Below are positions 33,754 through 42,761 of a stretch of DNA of 64,000 bases, piece by piece; position 1 is the first letter of the stretch; the number at the start of each line of letters is the position of its first letter. Position numbers and translations under genes: made by a program. The stretch comes from Ottowia sp. (GTDB lineage: Bacteria; Pseudomonadota; Gammaproteobacteria; Burkholderiales; Burkholderiaceae_C). Below the pieces are notes generated by a model. That model did no database searches. It worked only from the letters and a program-made list of their open reading frames with translations, and was not told the origin of the DNA. The stretch covers positions 620,001-684,000 of the forward strand of contig NZ_JADJCO010000003.1 in NCBI RefSeq assembly GCF_016703145.1, in the 5' to 3' direction.

Positions 33754-35361
33754 TTGGGGCGCTGCTACGTCATCGGTCCGTTCGAAGTTCGCCCCGACGA
33801 GCGTCGGGTGCTCGCTGGCGCCGACGCCGTCGCGCTCGGCGCGCGGGCCTTCGACCTGCTGCTGTGCCTGATCGAGCGTCGCGACCGGCTCGTCTCGCGG
33901 CAGGAACTGATCGGGCAGGTCTGGCCCGGCGTGGTGGTCGAGGACAACAATCTCAACGTCCAGGTGTCGGCGCTGCGCAGGCTGCTCGGGCCGGAAGCGG
34001 TCGCCACAGTCGGCGGACGCGGGTATCGACTGACGGTGGACGTGGCCGAGGCGAACGCCGGTTCCTCGACCGTCGCGCCTGCGCAGCCGGGAGCCTTGGC
34101 GCCGGCCACCGAGTTGCCGCTGCCGGACCGGCCGTCGATCGCTGTCTTGCCGTTCGCCAACCTGAGCGGCGACGCCGAGCAGGAGTTCTTCACCGACGGC
34201 ATCACCGAAGACATCATCACCGAGCTGTCGCGCTTCCGCCAGCTGTTCGTGATCGCCCGCAACAGCTCGTTCACCTACCGGGGCAACGCAGTCGATGTGC
34301 GTTGCGTCGCGCGCGAGCTCGGCGTGCGCTACGTGCTCGAGGGCAGCATCCGTCGCGCCGGCCAGCGCATTTGGGTGACGGCGCAGTTGATCGACGCGTC
34401 GAGCGGCAATCATGTCTGGGCCGAAAAGTACGACCGCACGTTCGGCGACACCTTCGCCTTGCAGGAGGAATTGACGCGGAGCATCGTCGCCGCGATCTGG
34501 CCGCATCTCGAAGCGTTCGAGTGGGAGCGCCTGCACAGGGCACGGACGCAGCACCTCGGCGCCTACGAACTTGCGTTGCGGGCGCACAGGCACGTGACGA
34601 TGGCGGGCCGGGACACTGATCCGGCGGGCTTTGCCGAGGGAGTTCGGTTGGCGAAAGAGGCGTTGGCGATCGATTCGCGGTGTGGGCTGGCCTGGACGGC
34701 CGTCGCCATGGCGCAGATGCTCCGGGTCTACAATCACACGGCCCCGTCGATTGCCCAGGAGCATGCCGGCTGTCTGGACGCGGCGCAGCGTGCGATCGCC
34801 ATCGACCGAGGCGACCATCTGGCGTACCTCTACCGCGGCATGCTGCTGCTGCACAGTGACCGGCAGCACGAGGGTCTGGCGGACGTCCGGCGCGCGCACG
34901 AACTGAACCCCAACGATTCGTTCGTGCTGGCCCTGCTCGGGTTGTACGAGGCGGGAGCGGGCGATCCGGCGCTCGGCCTGCGCTACGCGGCCGAAGCGAT
35001 CCGGCGCAGCCCTCGCGACCCGGAACGCCACCTGTACCTGGGCTGCGTCGGCTGGGCACACTTCCACGCCGGCGACTATCAGGCAGCGGTGGATGCCGCA
35101 CAGCGTTCGATCGTCGATGCGCCGCGCTTCCCGCCGTCGCACTGGTGCATCACGTTGGCTTGGGTCGGCTGCGGCGAGATCGAGCGGGCGGCCGAGGAAA
35201 TCGCGATCCTGCGCGGCCTCGCGCCGGAACTGCTCGACGAGCGGCTGCAAGGACGGCTATGGCCGCATGCCGATGCGGTCAAGCGGCACCGCGCGACGAC
35301 CTTTCTGCGCATTGCGGCCGGACTGGAAGGCGCCGCCGCAGCCGATGTCTTGCGGCGATGA
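33754..35361 (+). CDS. Winged-helix/TolB-like/TPR regulator (CadC-like DNA-binding domain)
   Basis: A ~535-residue protein. Residues ~5-95 form an OmpR/CadC-type winged helix (FDLLLCLIERRDRLVSRQELIGQVWPG then VVEDNNLNVQVSALRR). A TolB/adenylate-cyclase-associated domain follows (SIAVLPFANLSGDAEQ, FVIARNSSFTYRG, YVLEGSIRRAG), then several TPR units up to the end. There is no membrane helix, so it is cytoplasmic. The TTG at 33754 follows GGAGGG; another TTG at 33715 is possible but lacks such a site. It is divergent from the transporter operon by ~170 bases and probably regulates it. Confidence 0.82.
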   Translation: MGRCYVIGPFEVRPDERRVLAGADAVALGARAFDLLLCLIERRDRLVSRQELIGQVWPGVVVEDNNLNVQVSALRRLLGPEAVATVGGRGYRLTVDVAEANAGSSTVAPAQPGALAPATELPLPDRPSIAVLPFANLSGDAEQEFFTDGITEDIITELSRFRQLFVIARNSSFTYRGNAVDVRCVARELGVRYVLEGSIRRAGQRIWVTAQLIDASSGNHVWAEKYDRTFGDTFALQEELTRSIVAAIWPHLEAFEWERLHRARTQHLGAYELALRAHRHVTMAGRDTDPAGFAEGVRLAKEALAIDSRCGLAWTAVAMAQMLRVYNHTAPSIAQEHAGCLDAAQRAIAIDRGDHLAYLYRGMLLLHSDRQHEGLADVRRAHELNPNDSFVLALLGLYEAGAGDPALGLRYAAEAIRRSPRDPERHLYLGCVGWAHFHAGDYQAAVDAAQRSIVDAPRFPPSHWCITLAWVGCGEIERAAEEIAILRGLAPELLDERLQGRLWPHADAVKRHRATTFLRIAAGLEGAAAADVLRR

Positions 35362-35378
35362 CGCGTGTGTTCACGAGA

Positions 35379-35500
35379 TCACCTTGACCAGGAGATCTCG
35401 TAGGGAAATCGCGTGACGCTGTGCTTGCAGACGTTCGCCAGCATCGCGTCGTTCATGTAGATGCCGGAAGCCTGCGGCTTCGCCTCGTGCGACGACGGAC
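35379..35500 (-). pseudogene. 3' fragment of a 4-hydroxyphenylacetate 3-hydroxylase/4-hydroxybutyryl-CoA dehydratase family gene
   Basis: On the minus strand one frame reads SGIYMNDAMLANVCK then HSVTRFPYEISW and stops at 35379. LANVCK...TRFPYEI is the conserved C-terminal helix region of the HpaB/AbfD flavoprotein family, whose members are ~480-520 residues. Less than 45 codons remain, and the upstream sequence passes into a DUF938 fragment, so the gene is a remnant. Confidence 0.5.
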
Positions 35501-35558
35501 GGCGCATCCCATCCCCAGGCTGGGCGCGCCACCTCGTTTGGACGTATTCGGCGTTGCC

Positions 35559-35774
35559 CTACGCGTGCGCTTGCAGCCGCAAGAACAGATTGTTGGCCGG
35601 CATCGGTGCGCGATCGACCCAGTGCAGCCCCGCGGCTTCGGCAGCGGTGACGACCGCGCACAGTGTGCGCAGACCCCAGGCGGCATTGCGCTGGCGCAGA
35701 TCGGCGTCGAAGGCCGCATTGCTCGGCGCCAGTGCTTCGCCGTCGACGATGAAGGGGCCGTACAAGAGCAGGGC
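35559..35774 (-). pseudogene. 3' fragment of a DUF938 (methyltransferase-like) gene
   Basis: The frame encodes [18 protein letters not shown], then [16 protein letters not shown], and ends at 35559. This is the C-terminal third of DUF938 proteins (~200 residues, SAM-methyltransferase-like fold). The 5' part is missing: the homology ends within a few bases of the AATTGGGGTCAGATG motif at 35776, so the inverted-repeat element probably marks the break. Confidence 0.65.
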
Positions 35775-35775
35775 A

Positions 35776-35951
35776 AATTGGGGTCAGATGAAAATTTCAC
35801 AATACTTGATCGGCATGCATGGATCCCCGCAGTCTTCGTTGGTTTGGTCACCGTGAAGATTGCACCATGCATGCGCCTTTGTCTTGACCGCATTCGCAGC
35901 GCGCTGCAGGGTGGGGGAAATTCGTGGGATACCTCACATCTGACCCCAATT
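35776..35951. repeat. 176-bp element bounded by perfect 15-bp inverted repeats
   Basis: AATTGGGGTCAGATG (35776-35790) is matched exactly by CATCTGACCCCAATT (35937-35951). Next to each end lie GAAAATTTC and GGGAAATTC, which extend the symmetry loosely. The interior encodes nothing convincing. Single copies of the same end motif occur at 23945-23984 and, degenerate, at 36651-36667. Confidence 0.65.
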
Positions 35952-36164
35952 ACCCAGAGAGTAGGTCGAGATCTGACCAACTCATCATCGGTTCCAGGTG
36001 GGACTTGTGCTTGGGACGCCAACGAAGCGACCCCTCTGCGGCTAACGAAGCTAACCGGGCGAGACGACGGCAGAACGCCAGGCCCGGGCCTGGTGGCCTG
36101 CTGGTGGCGCTCCGATTGAGCGAGGGGGTAGGCTTCACTCAGGGGCGCGGGCCTTCCCATGCTT

Positions 36165-36485
36165 TCAAGGCTGACCGACGACAACCTCGCTGATCTGCAC
36201 GATCGGTGACTGGTCCGTGTAGTTCGGAATGTCGGCCATGATCTCCGGCATATGAGGCCCCATTCCTGCTTGGAAGGTCTCGACAGAGTCGCAAAAGATA
36301 TGGCACATCCCGATGTACGTGGCGGGATCTCCAGGGCCACCACCGGCCAAGCCTTTGTCCACCGTGTAGTACTTGCAGCTGTCACCCATGCGCGCCTTGA
36401 CGAGCGGCATGTGCTTGTCTCGATAGTAGGCATGGTCGAAGCGGGCGCCAGGCTTGTTTGGGTACATCACACTGACCTTGATCAT
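36165..36485 (-). CDS. EthD-family protein
   Basis: A 106-residue ferredoxin-like alpha/beta barrel protein. The N-terminal MIKVSVMYPNKPGARFDHAYYRDKHMPL is the standard EthD start with the YY..KHMPL motif. EthD proteins are small dimeric accessory or isomerase-like proteins, named from the ethyl-tert-butyl-ether gene cluster; the reaction of this one is unknown. The ATG at 36485 follows AGGAGAC; an upstream ATG at 36545 lacks a ribosome-binding site. It stands alone between remnants, so its original operon is probably lost. Confidence 0.8.
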   Translation of the reverse strand: MIKVSVMYPNKPGARFDHAYYRDKHMPLVKARMGDSCKYYTVDKGLAGGGPGDPATYIGMCHIFCDSVETFQAGMGPHMPEIMADIPNYTDQSPIVQISEVVVGQP

Positions 36486-36605
36486 GACTCGTCTCCTGAT
36501 GTTGGCCCTGTGGACCGGGGGGTAATGGTGCACGAGAACCGACATTCAGTCCAAGAGATTGTCGCCGCCCGAGAACCTCTTGCATAAGCTCAACCGCCCC
36601 GCCAA

Positions 36606-36628
36606 CCGACGGCGCGAAGCGCCGTCGG
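36606..36628. repeat. Perfect 10-bp hairpin
   Basis: CCGACGGCGC-GAA-GCGCCGTCGG forms a very stable stem with a 3-base loop, 50 bases past the thiolase stop. It lacks a T run, so it may be a processing or weak terminator structure for the leftward thiolase operon. Confidence 0.5.
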
Positions 36629-36650
36629 CTCGCTGTCGGCCTGAAAGGAC

Positions 36651-36667
36651 AACTGGGGCCAGATAAC
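36651..36667 (-). repeat. Degenerate copy of the GGGGTCAGAT motif at the edge of the liu operon
   Basis: AACTGGGGCCAGATAAC differs from AATTGGGGTCAGAT at two positions. It lies 11 bases past the thiolase stop and is in the opposite orientation to the copies at 23945-23984. Confidence 0.5.
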
Positions 36668-36677
36668 AATTTTTTGA

Positions 36678-37859
36678 TCAGAGTATTTCCAGCGCCACCG
36701 CCGTCGCCTCGCCGCCGCCGATGCACAGCGTGGCCAGCCCTTTCTTCAGGCCGCGCGCCTGCAGCGCATGCATCAGCGTGACCATGATGCGCGCGCCGCT
36801 GGCGCCGATCGGATGGCCCAGCGCGCAGGCGCCGCCATTGACGTTGACCTTTTCGTGCGGCACGTTCAGGTCTTGCATCAGCGCCATCGGCACCACGGCG
36901 AAGGCTTCGTTGATCTCCCACAGGTCCACGTCGGCCGCCTGCCAGCCGGCTTTGTGCAGCGCCTTCTGGCTGGTCCCGATGGGGGCGGTGCTGAACCACT
37001 CGGGCGCGTGCGCGTGCGTGGCGTGGCTGGCGATGCGCGCCAGCGGCTGGCAGCCCAGCGCTTTCGCCGTGCTGGCGCGCATCAGCACCATCGCGGCGGC
37101 GCCGTCGTTGATGCTGGAGCTGCTGGCGGCGGTCACGGTGCCGTCCTTCTTGAAGGCGGGCTTGAGGCCGGGAATCTTGTCCACGTTGATCTTGCCGGGG
37201 CCCTCGTCGGTGTCCACCACGCGCTCGCCCTTGCGGTCCTTCACGGTGACGGGGGTGATCTCGGCCTTGAAGGCGCCATTCTTGATAGCGGCCTGCGCAC
37301 GCTGGACGCTGGCCACGGCGAAATCGTCTTGGCTGGAGCGGGTAAAGCCGTACTTGGCCGCGCAGTCCTCGCCGAAGGTGCCCATGCTGCGGCCGGCCTC
37401 GTAGGCGTCTTCCAGGCCGTCGAGCATCATGTGGTCGAAGATGCGGTCGTGGCCCAGCCGGTAGCCGCCGCGCGCCTTCTGCAGCAGGTAGGGCGCGTTC
37501 GTCATGCTCTCCATGCCGCCGGCCACCAGCACGTCGTGGCTGCCGGCGATGAGCATGTCGTGCGCGAACATGGCCGCGCGCATGCCCGAGCCGCACATCT
37601 TGCTGAGGGTGACGGCGCCGGCGCTCTGCGGCAGCCCGCCCTTGAAGGCCGCCTGCCGCGCGGGCGCCTGGCCTTGGCCGGCCATCAGGCAGTTGCCGAA
37701 CAGCACTTCGGTGACCCGTGCGGGGTCGATGCCCGCGCGCTCCACCGCTGCCTTGATGGCCGCGCCGCCCAGGTCGTGCGCGGCCAGCGCGCTGAAGTCG
37801 CCCTGGAAGCTGCCCATGGGGGTGCGGGCGGCGGAAACGATGACGATGGGGTCGGTCAT
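36678..37859 (-). CDS. Acetyl-CoA acetyltransferase (thiolase)
   Basis: A 393-residue thiolase with the acyl-binding Cys89 (LSKMCGSGM), the His349 motif GHPIGASGAR and the second catalytic Cys379 in LCIGGGEA. It condenses or cleaves acetoacetyl-CoA and close relatives. It is last in the leftward unit MerR-thioesterase-isovaleryl-CoA dehydrogenase-can-aceK, 79 bases after aceK, and would supply the last thiolysis step of leucine or acyl-CoA breakdown. Sequence past its stop at 36678 is the right edge of the mosaic region. Confidence 0.93.
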   Translation of the reverse strand: MTDPIVIVSAARTPMGSFQGDFSALAAHDLGGAAIKAAVERAGIDPARVTEVLFGNCLMAGQGQAPARQAAFKGGLPQSAGAVTLSKMCGSGMRAAMFAHDMLIAGSHDVLVAGGMESMTNAPYLLQKARGGYRLGHDRIFDHMMLDGLEDAYEAGRSMGTFGEDCAAKYGFTRSSQDDFAVASVQRAQAAIKNGAFKAEITPVTVKDRKGERVVDTDEGPGKINVDKIPGLKPAFKKDGTVTAASSSSINDGAAAMVLMRASTAKALGCQPLARIASHATHAHAPEWFSTAPIGTSQKALHKAGWQAADVDLWEINEAFAVVPMALMQDLNVPHEKVNVNGGACALGHPIGASGARIMVTLMHALQARGLKKGLATLCIGGGEATAVALEIL

Positions 37860-37880
37860 GGCGGATTCCCTTGTTTCAGG

Positions 37881-37938
37881 TAAAAGAGGGCTGTAGCCGG
37901 CGTCAAATAATCGCCTGAAGCTATTGAAATGGGAGCAA
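37881..37938 (-). repeat. Dispersed intergenic repeat, copy 7
   Basis: On the minus strand: TTTCAATAGCTTCAGGCG, TTATTTGACGCC, GGCTACAGCCC, TCTTTT. It fills the aceK-thiolase gap and touches the aceK stop codon. Confidence 0.7.
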
Positions 37939-39843
37939 TCACTCCGGCGGCTCGCCCTCGGTGGCGGGTGCCAGCGTGTCGGGCAGGTCGGCCGGGGTCT
38001 CGGCGCTGGCGGCGGCCGGGTCCACCAGCTCGGACGCGCCCCGCACGCCGCCGTTGACGTCGAAGCGCCGGTTGACGCCGTAGGGAAAGAAGTCGATCAC
38101 CTCGCCGCGCTGGATGCGCGCCTTGTTCTGCTGCCAGAACCCCGGGTCCAGCAGGTCGGCGTGGTGGCGCATGAAGGCCTCGCGCACGCGCGGGTTGCCC
38201 AGCAGGAAGGGGCCGAAGGTCTCGGGGAAGACGTCGTTTCTGGCGACCGCATACCAGATCTCGCCCGACATCTCGTCCTCCTCGTTGCGCGGCGGCGGCA
38301 CGCGGCGGAAGTTGCAGTCTGTGACGTACTCGATCTCGTCGTAGTCGTAGAACACCACCTTGCCGTGGCGCGTGACGCCGAAGTTCTTCCACAGCATGTC
38401 GCCGGGAAAGATGTTGGCGGCCACCAGGTCCTTGATGGCGTTGCCGTACTCGATGACGGCGTGTTCGAGCTGCGCCGCGGCGGCGGCGTCGTGGGGGCCG
38501 GCGTCGAAGGCTTCCTGCAGGTAGATGTTGAGCGGGGTCATGCGCCGCTCGATGTAGGCGTGCTTGATGATGACCTCGATCTGGCCGTCGCCGTCGCGGT
38601 CGGAGATTTCGAGCTGGCTGGGGGCGAACTTCTCGATCTCGGCCACCAGCTCGTCCTCGAAGCGCGCGCGCGGGAAGGCCAGCTCGGAGAACTCCATCGT
38701 GTCGGCCATGCGGCCCACGCGGTCGTGGTGCTTGACGAGCTGGTACTTGCCGCGGATCTGCTCGCGCGTGGTGTCCTTGGCCGGGGGGTAGAAGTCCTTG
38801 ATGACCTTGAAGACGAAGGGAAAGCTCGGCAGGTCGAACACCAGCATCACCATGCCCTTGATGCCGGGCGCGATGCGGAACTGGTCGGTGGAGTGCCGCA
38901 GGTGCCACAGGAAGTCGCGGTAGAACAGGTTCTTGCCCTGCTTGGCCAGGCCCAGGGTGTTGTAGATCTCGGCGCGGGGCTTGCGCGGCATCAGGCTGCG
39001 CAGGAACTGCACGTAGGCCGAGGGGATGGCCATGTCCACCATGAAGTAGGCGCGCGAGAAGGAGAACAGGATCAGCAGGTCCTCCTCGCCGAACAGCACC
39101 GCGTCGACGTGCAGCAGGCCCGGCTCGCGGTGCACGATGGGCAGGGCGAAGGGCACCTCGCGGAAGCCGTTGATGATCTTGCCCACCAGGTACGCGCCCT
39201 TGTTGCGGTAGAACAGGCTGGAGAGCACCTGGATCTGGAAGTTGGGGCGCTCGCGGGTGTCCCGCAGCTCGCGCCGCAGGGCGTCGGCCACGCGCCGGGC
39301 GTCGCGGCCGATGTCCTCGAAGCGGCAGCGCAGGTCGAAGTACTCGATCACCTCGCGCACGCTGTCCTCCAGGCCCGCCAGCGTGGGGTAGAAGGCGCGG
39401 AAGGTGGGGCGCGCGCGCGGGTCGGCGGTCTCCATGTACTCGGTGCTGATGGCCGGGCGCACGAAGATGAAGTCGTTGTGGAAGTAGCTGCGGTGCAGGA
39501 TCTTGGTGGTGACCGAGTTGAAGAAGGTCTCGGCCAACTCGGGCTGCTGGTGCTCGACCAGCATGCCGATGTAGAGCAGCTTGACCTGCTGCCACACCGC
39601 CATCGGCTGCTCGCCGGCCTTGAACTCGCGCTCCAGCCGCCGCGTGCATTCGCGCACCCGCAGGTCGTAGAACTCGATGCGCTCGCGCTGCGCGCGCTGC
39701 TGGCCGTGCCAGTCGCAGGTCTCGAAGCGGTGCTTGCCGCGCGCCGACTCGGTGCGGAACAGCCGGTAGTGGCGGTTGAAGCCGTCGATCATGGCCTGCG
39801 CGATGGCGTGGGCCAGGGAGGAGTCGAGCGCCCGCAGCGGCAT
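37939..39843 (-). CDS. aceK: Isocitrate dehydrogenase kinase/phosphatase AceK
   Basis: A 634-residue bifunctional enzyme that phosphorylates and dephosphorylates isocitrate dehydrogenase, setting the split between the TCA cycle and the glyoxylate bypass. Family marks include the ATP-site stretch [17 protein letters not shown] and the catalytic [22 protein letters not shown]. The C-terminal ~35 residues are an acidic Pro/Ala-rich tail (PATEGEPPE end) beyond the usual length. The ATG at 39843 is preferred; a TTG at 39852 overlapping the can stop is also possible. Placement in the liu-type operon links branched-chain acid catabolism with acetyl-CoA use. Confidence 0.94.
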   Translation of the reverse strand: MPLRALDSSLAHAIAQAMIDGFNRHYRLFRTESARGKHRFETCDWHGQQRAQRERIEFYDLRVRECTRRLEREFKAGEQPMAVWQQVKLLYIGMLVEHQQPELAETFFNSVTTKILHRSYFHNDFIFVRPAISTEYMETADPRARPTFRAFYPTLAGLEDSVREVIEYFDLRCRFEDIGRDARRVADALRRELRDTRERPNFQIQVLSSLFYRNKGAYLVGKIINGFREVPFALPIVHREPGLLHVDAVLFGEEDLLILFSFSRAYFMVDMAIPSAYVQFLRSLMPRKPRAEIYNTLGLAKQGKNLFYRDFLWHLRHSTDQFRIAPGIKGMVMLVFDLPSFPFVFKVIKDFYPPAKDTTREQIRGKYQLVKHHDRVGRMADTMEFSELAFPRARFEDELVAEIEKFAPSQLEISDRDGDGQIEVIIKHAYIERRMTPLNIYLQEAFDAGPHDAAAAAQLEHAVIEYGNAIKDLVAANIFPGDMLWKNFGVTRHGKVVFYDYDEIEYVTDCNFRRVPPPRNEEDEMSGEIWYAVARNDVFPETFGPFLLGNPRVREAFMRHHADLLDPGFWQQNKARIQRGEVIDFFPYGVNRRFDVNGGVRGASELVDPAAASAETPADLPDTLAPATEGEPPE

Positions 39844-39853
39844 GGCCGTCAAC

Positions 39854-40525
39854 TCATCTCTCGTTGGGCCCCGCGCCCTCGCGCGGATAGCGCTTGATGG
39901 CCTCGCGGTACACGTCCACCACGTCGTGGGGCTGCGACACGGTCACGCCCAGGTCCTTGACCAGCCCGTCCCTCAGGCCGTAGCACCAGCCGTGCAGGGC
40001 CAGCGGCTGGCCGCGCGCCCAGGCATCCTGCACGACGGTGGTCTGGGCGATGTTGCCGACCTGCTCGATCACGTTCATCTCGCACAGCACGTCTTCCTGA
40101 TCGTGACGGCACAGGTGCATCAGGCGCCCGCGGTGGCGCATCTTCACGTCGTGCACGTGGCGCAGCCAGTTGTCGGCCAGGCCCACGCGCGTGCCGTGCA
40201 GCGCGGCCAGCACGCCGCCGCAGCCGTAGTGGCCGACGACCATGATGTGCTCGATGTGGAGGTGATCGACCGCGTACTGGATGACCGACAACGCGTTCAG
40301 GTCCGAGTGCACCACCACGTTGGCCACGTTGCGATGCACGAACACCTCGCCCGGCGCCAGACCGATCACCTGGTTGGCGGGCACGCGGCTGTCGGAGCAG
40401 CCGATCCACAGGTACTTGGGGAACTGCTGCTGCGCCAGGGTGGTGAAGAATTCGGGGTTCTCCCGCCACACCCGGTCGGCCCAGACGCGGTTGTTGTCGA
40501 TGAGGTGCTGGAGGGCGGAAGGCAT
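39854..40525 (-). CDS. can: Beta-type carbonic anhydrase Can
   Basis: A 223-residue cytoplasmic beta-class carbonic anhydrase. Zinc ligands are Cys43, His99 and Cys102, with Asp45-Arg47 as the dyad ([13 protein letters not shown] and GHYGCGG). It likely supplies bicarbonate to biotin-dependent carboxylases such as methylcrotonyl-CoA carboxylase of leucine breakdown, which fits its position between the isovaleryl-CoA dehydrogenase and aceK genes. The carboxylase genes themselves are not in the window. Its stop is 10 bases before the chosen aceK start. Confidence 0.94.
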   Translation of the reverse strand: MPSALQHLIDNNRVWADRVWRENPEFFTTLAQQQFPKYLWIGCSDSRVPANQVIGLAPGEVFVHRNVANVVVHSDLNALSVIQYAVDHLHIEHIMVVGHYGCGGVLAALHGTRVGLADNWLRHVHDVKMRHRGRLMHLCRHDQEDVLCEMNVIEQVGNIAQTTVVQDAWARGQPLALHGWCYGLRDGLVKDLGVTVSQPHDVVDVYREAIKRYPREGAGPNER

Positions 40526-40566
40526 GGCGCGATATTAGAGCGTGTCATGCCCGCCCGTGCCGGCCG

Positions 40567-41748
40567 TCACATGGTCTCGGCGAACAGTTCACGCCCGATC
40601 AGCATGCGGCGGATCTCGCTGGTGCCGGCGCCGATCTCGTACAGCTTGGCGTCGCGCCACAGGCGCCCCAGCGGGTAGTCGTTGATGTAGCCGTTGCCGC
40701 CGAAGAGCTGGATGCCGTCGCTGGCCATGCGCGTGGCCTGCTCGGCGCACCAGAGGATGACGCTGGCGCAGTCCTTGCGCACCTGCCGCACATGCTCCGC
40801 GCCCAGTTGGTCCAGGTTCTTGCCGATGGTGTAGAGGAAGGCGCGGCCGGCCTGCAGCACGGTGTACATGTCGGCCACCTTGCCCTGGACGAGCTGGAAC
40901 TCGCCGATGCTCTGGCCGAACTGCCGGCGGTCGTGGATGTAGGGCACCACCTCGTCCATCACCGCCTGCATGATGCCGACGGGGCCGGCGGCCAGCACGG
41001 CGCGCTCGTAGTCCAGGCCGCTCATCAGCACCCGGGCGCCGTTGTTCAGCCCGCCCAGGATGTTCTCGGCCGGCACCTCGACGTCGTCGAACACCATCTC
41101 GCCGGTGTGGCTGCCGCGCATGCCCAGCTTGTCGAGCTTCTGCGCGGTGGAAAAGCCCTTCATGCCCTTCTCGACGATGAAGGCGGTGACGCCGCGCGCG
41201 CCCAGTTCGGGCTCGGTCTTGGCGTAGACCACCATGGTGTCGGCGTCGGGGCCGTTGGTGATCCACATCTTGGTGCCGTTCAGCAGGTAGCAGCCGCCCT
41301 TGTCCTCCGCCTTGAGCTTCATGCCCATGACGTCGGAGCCCGCCCCTGGCTCGCTCATGGCCAGCGCGCCCACGTGCTCGCCGCTGATCAGCCGGGGCAG
41401 GTACCTCGTCTTCTGCGCCTCGCTGCCGTTGCGCTTGATCTGGTTGACGCACAGGTTGGAGTGCGCGCCGTAGGACAGGCCGACGGAGGCGCTGGCGCGG
41501 CTGATCTCCTCCATGGCGATCATGTGCGCCAGGTAACCCATGCCGGCGCCGCCGTACGCTTCGGGCGCGGTGATGCCCAGCACGCCCAGCTCGCCCAGCC
41601 GGGGCCACAGGTCCATGGGGAACTGGTCGGTTTTGTCGATCTCGGCCGCGCGCGGCGAGATCTCGGCCTGCGCGAAGGCGCGCACGGCCTCGCGCAGCGC
41701 GTCGATGTCCTCGCCCAGGTGGAAGTTCAGGCCCGGCAGGCTGCTCAT
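40567..41748 (-). CDS. liuA: Isovaleryl-CoA dehydrogenase
   Basis: A 393-residue acyl-CoA dehydrogenase oxidising isovaleryl-CoA to 3-methylcrotonyl-CoA in leucine catabolism. Signatures: [37 protein letters not shown], and the IVD-specific [15 protein letters not shown], in which the glutamate lies at the position used by isovaleryl-CoA dehydrogenases rather than near the C-terminus. The C-terminal region has [17 protein letters not shown], with Gly where other family members have the catalytic Glu, which supports the IVD assignment. The neighbouring MerR regulator and operator agree. Confidence 0.93.
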   Translation of the reverse strand: MSSLPGLNFHLGEDIDALREAVRAFAQAEISPRAAEIDKTDQFPMDLWPRLGELGVLGITAPEAYGGAGMGYLAHMIAMEEISRASASVGLSYGAHSNLCVNQIKRNGSEAQKTRYLPRLISGEHVGALAMSEPGAGSDVMGMKLKAEDKGGCYLLNGTKMWITNGPDADTMVVYAKTEPELGARGVTAFIVEKGMKGFSTAQKLDKLGMRGSHTGEMVFDDVEVPAENILGGLNNGARVLMSGLDYERAVLAAGPVGIMQAVMDEVVPYIHDRRQFGQSIGEFQLVQGKVADMYTVLQAGRAFLYTIGKNLDQLGAEHVRQVRKDCASVILWCAEQATRMASDGIQLFGGNGYINDYPLGRLWRDAKLYEIGAGTSEIRRMLIGRELFAETM

Positions 41749-41773
41749 GTCGTGTCTCCTTGGGGGATCGGAA

Positions 41774-42214
41774 TCAATAGGTCCTGGGCACCGGCACCAG
41801 CGTCTGCTGCATCAGCGCGCAGGGCGACTCGCGGCCGGCTTCGTCCACGTGCATGACCTCGGCCGTGGTCACGATGATCCGCCGTCCCGGCTTGGCCACG
41901 CGTCCCACGGCCCGCAGCATGCCGCCCTGGTGGCTGCCGAGGAAGTTGATCTTGTACTCGGCCGTGACCACCTCCATGCCGGTCGGCGCCACCGTCAGCC
42001 CGGCGTAGCCGCCGGCGATGTCGGCCAGCGCGCCCATGGCGCCGCCGTGAAAGCCCTCCTGCTGCTGCGTCACCTTGTCGGAGTAGGGCAGCCAGATCTC
42101 GACCAGCCCGGGCTCCACGCGCCGCAATTGCGCTCCCAGGTGCCGCATCAGGCCCTGGCGCGCCAGGCTGGCGGCCACGCGGTCGTGGGCGGATTCGTCG
42201 GAAGTGGTGGTCAT
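41774..42214 (-). CDS. PaaI-type hotdog-fold thioesterase
   Basis: A 146-residue hotdog thioesterase. The PaaI motif [21 protein letters not shown] contains the GFHGG signature and the catalytic Asp position. It should hydrolyse acyl-CoA, perhaps to release CoA from stalled intermediates of the pathway. It sits between the MerR regulator (15 bases upstream) and isovaleryl-CoA dehydrogenase (25 bases downstream). The ATG at 42214 is used rather than a TTG at 42223. Confidence 0.85.
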   Translation of the reverse strand: MTTTSDESAHDRVAASLARQGLMRHLGAQLRRVEPGLVEIWLPYSDKVTQQQEGFHGGAMGALADIAGGYAGLTVAPTGMEVVTAEYKINFLGSHQGGMLRAVGRVAKPGRRIIVTTAEVMHVDEAGRESPCALMQQTLVPVPRTY

Positions 42215-42229
42215 GGCAGGCAACGTCGA

Positions 42230-42646
42230 TCAGGGCTGCAGGGCCCGCGCGGGCGCGCGCTCGATGCGCGCCAGCAGCACGCGCGCCTCCGTCTCGTGCC
42301 CGGCCACCTCGCCCAGCGTGGCCTGCAGCTCGGCCATCTGCGCCTCCAATTGGGCGCGGTGCTGGCCCAGCACCTGCAGGAACCGGCGCAACTGCGGGCC
42401 GGTGTCGCGAGGGCTGTCGTACATGTCGATCAGCCCCTTGGCCTCGTGCAGCGACAGGCCCAGCCGCTTGGCGCGAAGCGTCAGCTTCAGCCGCGCGCGG
42501 TCGCGCGCGCTGTACACGCGCTGGCGCCCGCCAGGGCCCGAGCGCGCGGGCTGCAGCAGGCCCATGTCCTCGTAGAAACGCATGGCGCGCGGCGTGAGGT
42601 CGAACTCGCGCGCCAGGTCGCTGATGCTGTAGGTGGTGGTGGCCAT
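42230..42646 (-). CDS. liuR: MerR-family regulator, LiuR-like
   Basis: A 138-residue MerR regulator: helix-turn-helix YSISDLAREFDLTPRAMRFYEDMGLL at residues ~6-31, then a coiled-coil dimer helix rich in Leu/Gln/Glu (ALEAQMAELQATLGEV region). It has no metal-binding cysteines at the C-terminus, so it senses an organic ligand. LiuR regulates branched-chain acid catabolism in proteobacteria, and a matching palindrome lies between this gene and the divergent hydrolase gene. The ATG at 42646 is chosen to start one helix before the HTH. Confidence 0.85.
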   Translation of the reverse strand: MATTTYSISDLAREFDLTPRAMRFYEDMGLLQPARSGPGGRQRVYSARDRARLKLTLRAKRLGLSLHEAKGLIDMYDSPRDTGPQLRRFLQVLGQHRAQLEAQMAELQATLGEVAGHETEARVLLARIERAPARALQP

Positions 42647-42691
42647 GGGGCGATGTCGCAGAGGTGCTGTGCGCGAACCGCGCCGCCTCTC

Positions 42692-42723
42692 TAGAATGCG
42701 TGGCGGCTTGACGTTCACGTCAA
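42692..42723. promoter_or_regulatory. LiuR-type operator with adjoining -10 box
   Basis: TTGACGTTCACGTCAA (42708-42723) has perfect 7-base arms around a 2-base centre and agrees with the TTGACGT-type site reported for LiuR regulons. A TAGAAT -10 box (42692-42697) lies 10 bases before it on the plus strand, so a bound regulator would cover the start of transcription of the gene at 42762. It lies 61 bases before the regulator's own start on the other strand. Confidence 0.7.
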
Positions 42724-42761
42724 CCGCGCCATCCTATCGCACCTTTTCCACGCACCCGCCC

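Larger units (their letters stand above)
35362..36164. other. Gene graveyard between the TPR regulator and the EthD gene
   Basis: About 800 bases with no intact gene. It holds fragments of an HpaB-family enzyme (35379-35500, minus) and a DUF938 protein (35559-35774, minus), then a 176-bp inverted-repeat element (35776-35951). Bases 35952-36164 contain nothing I can identify. Confidence 0.6.
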
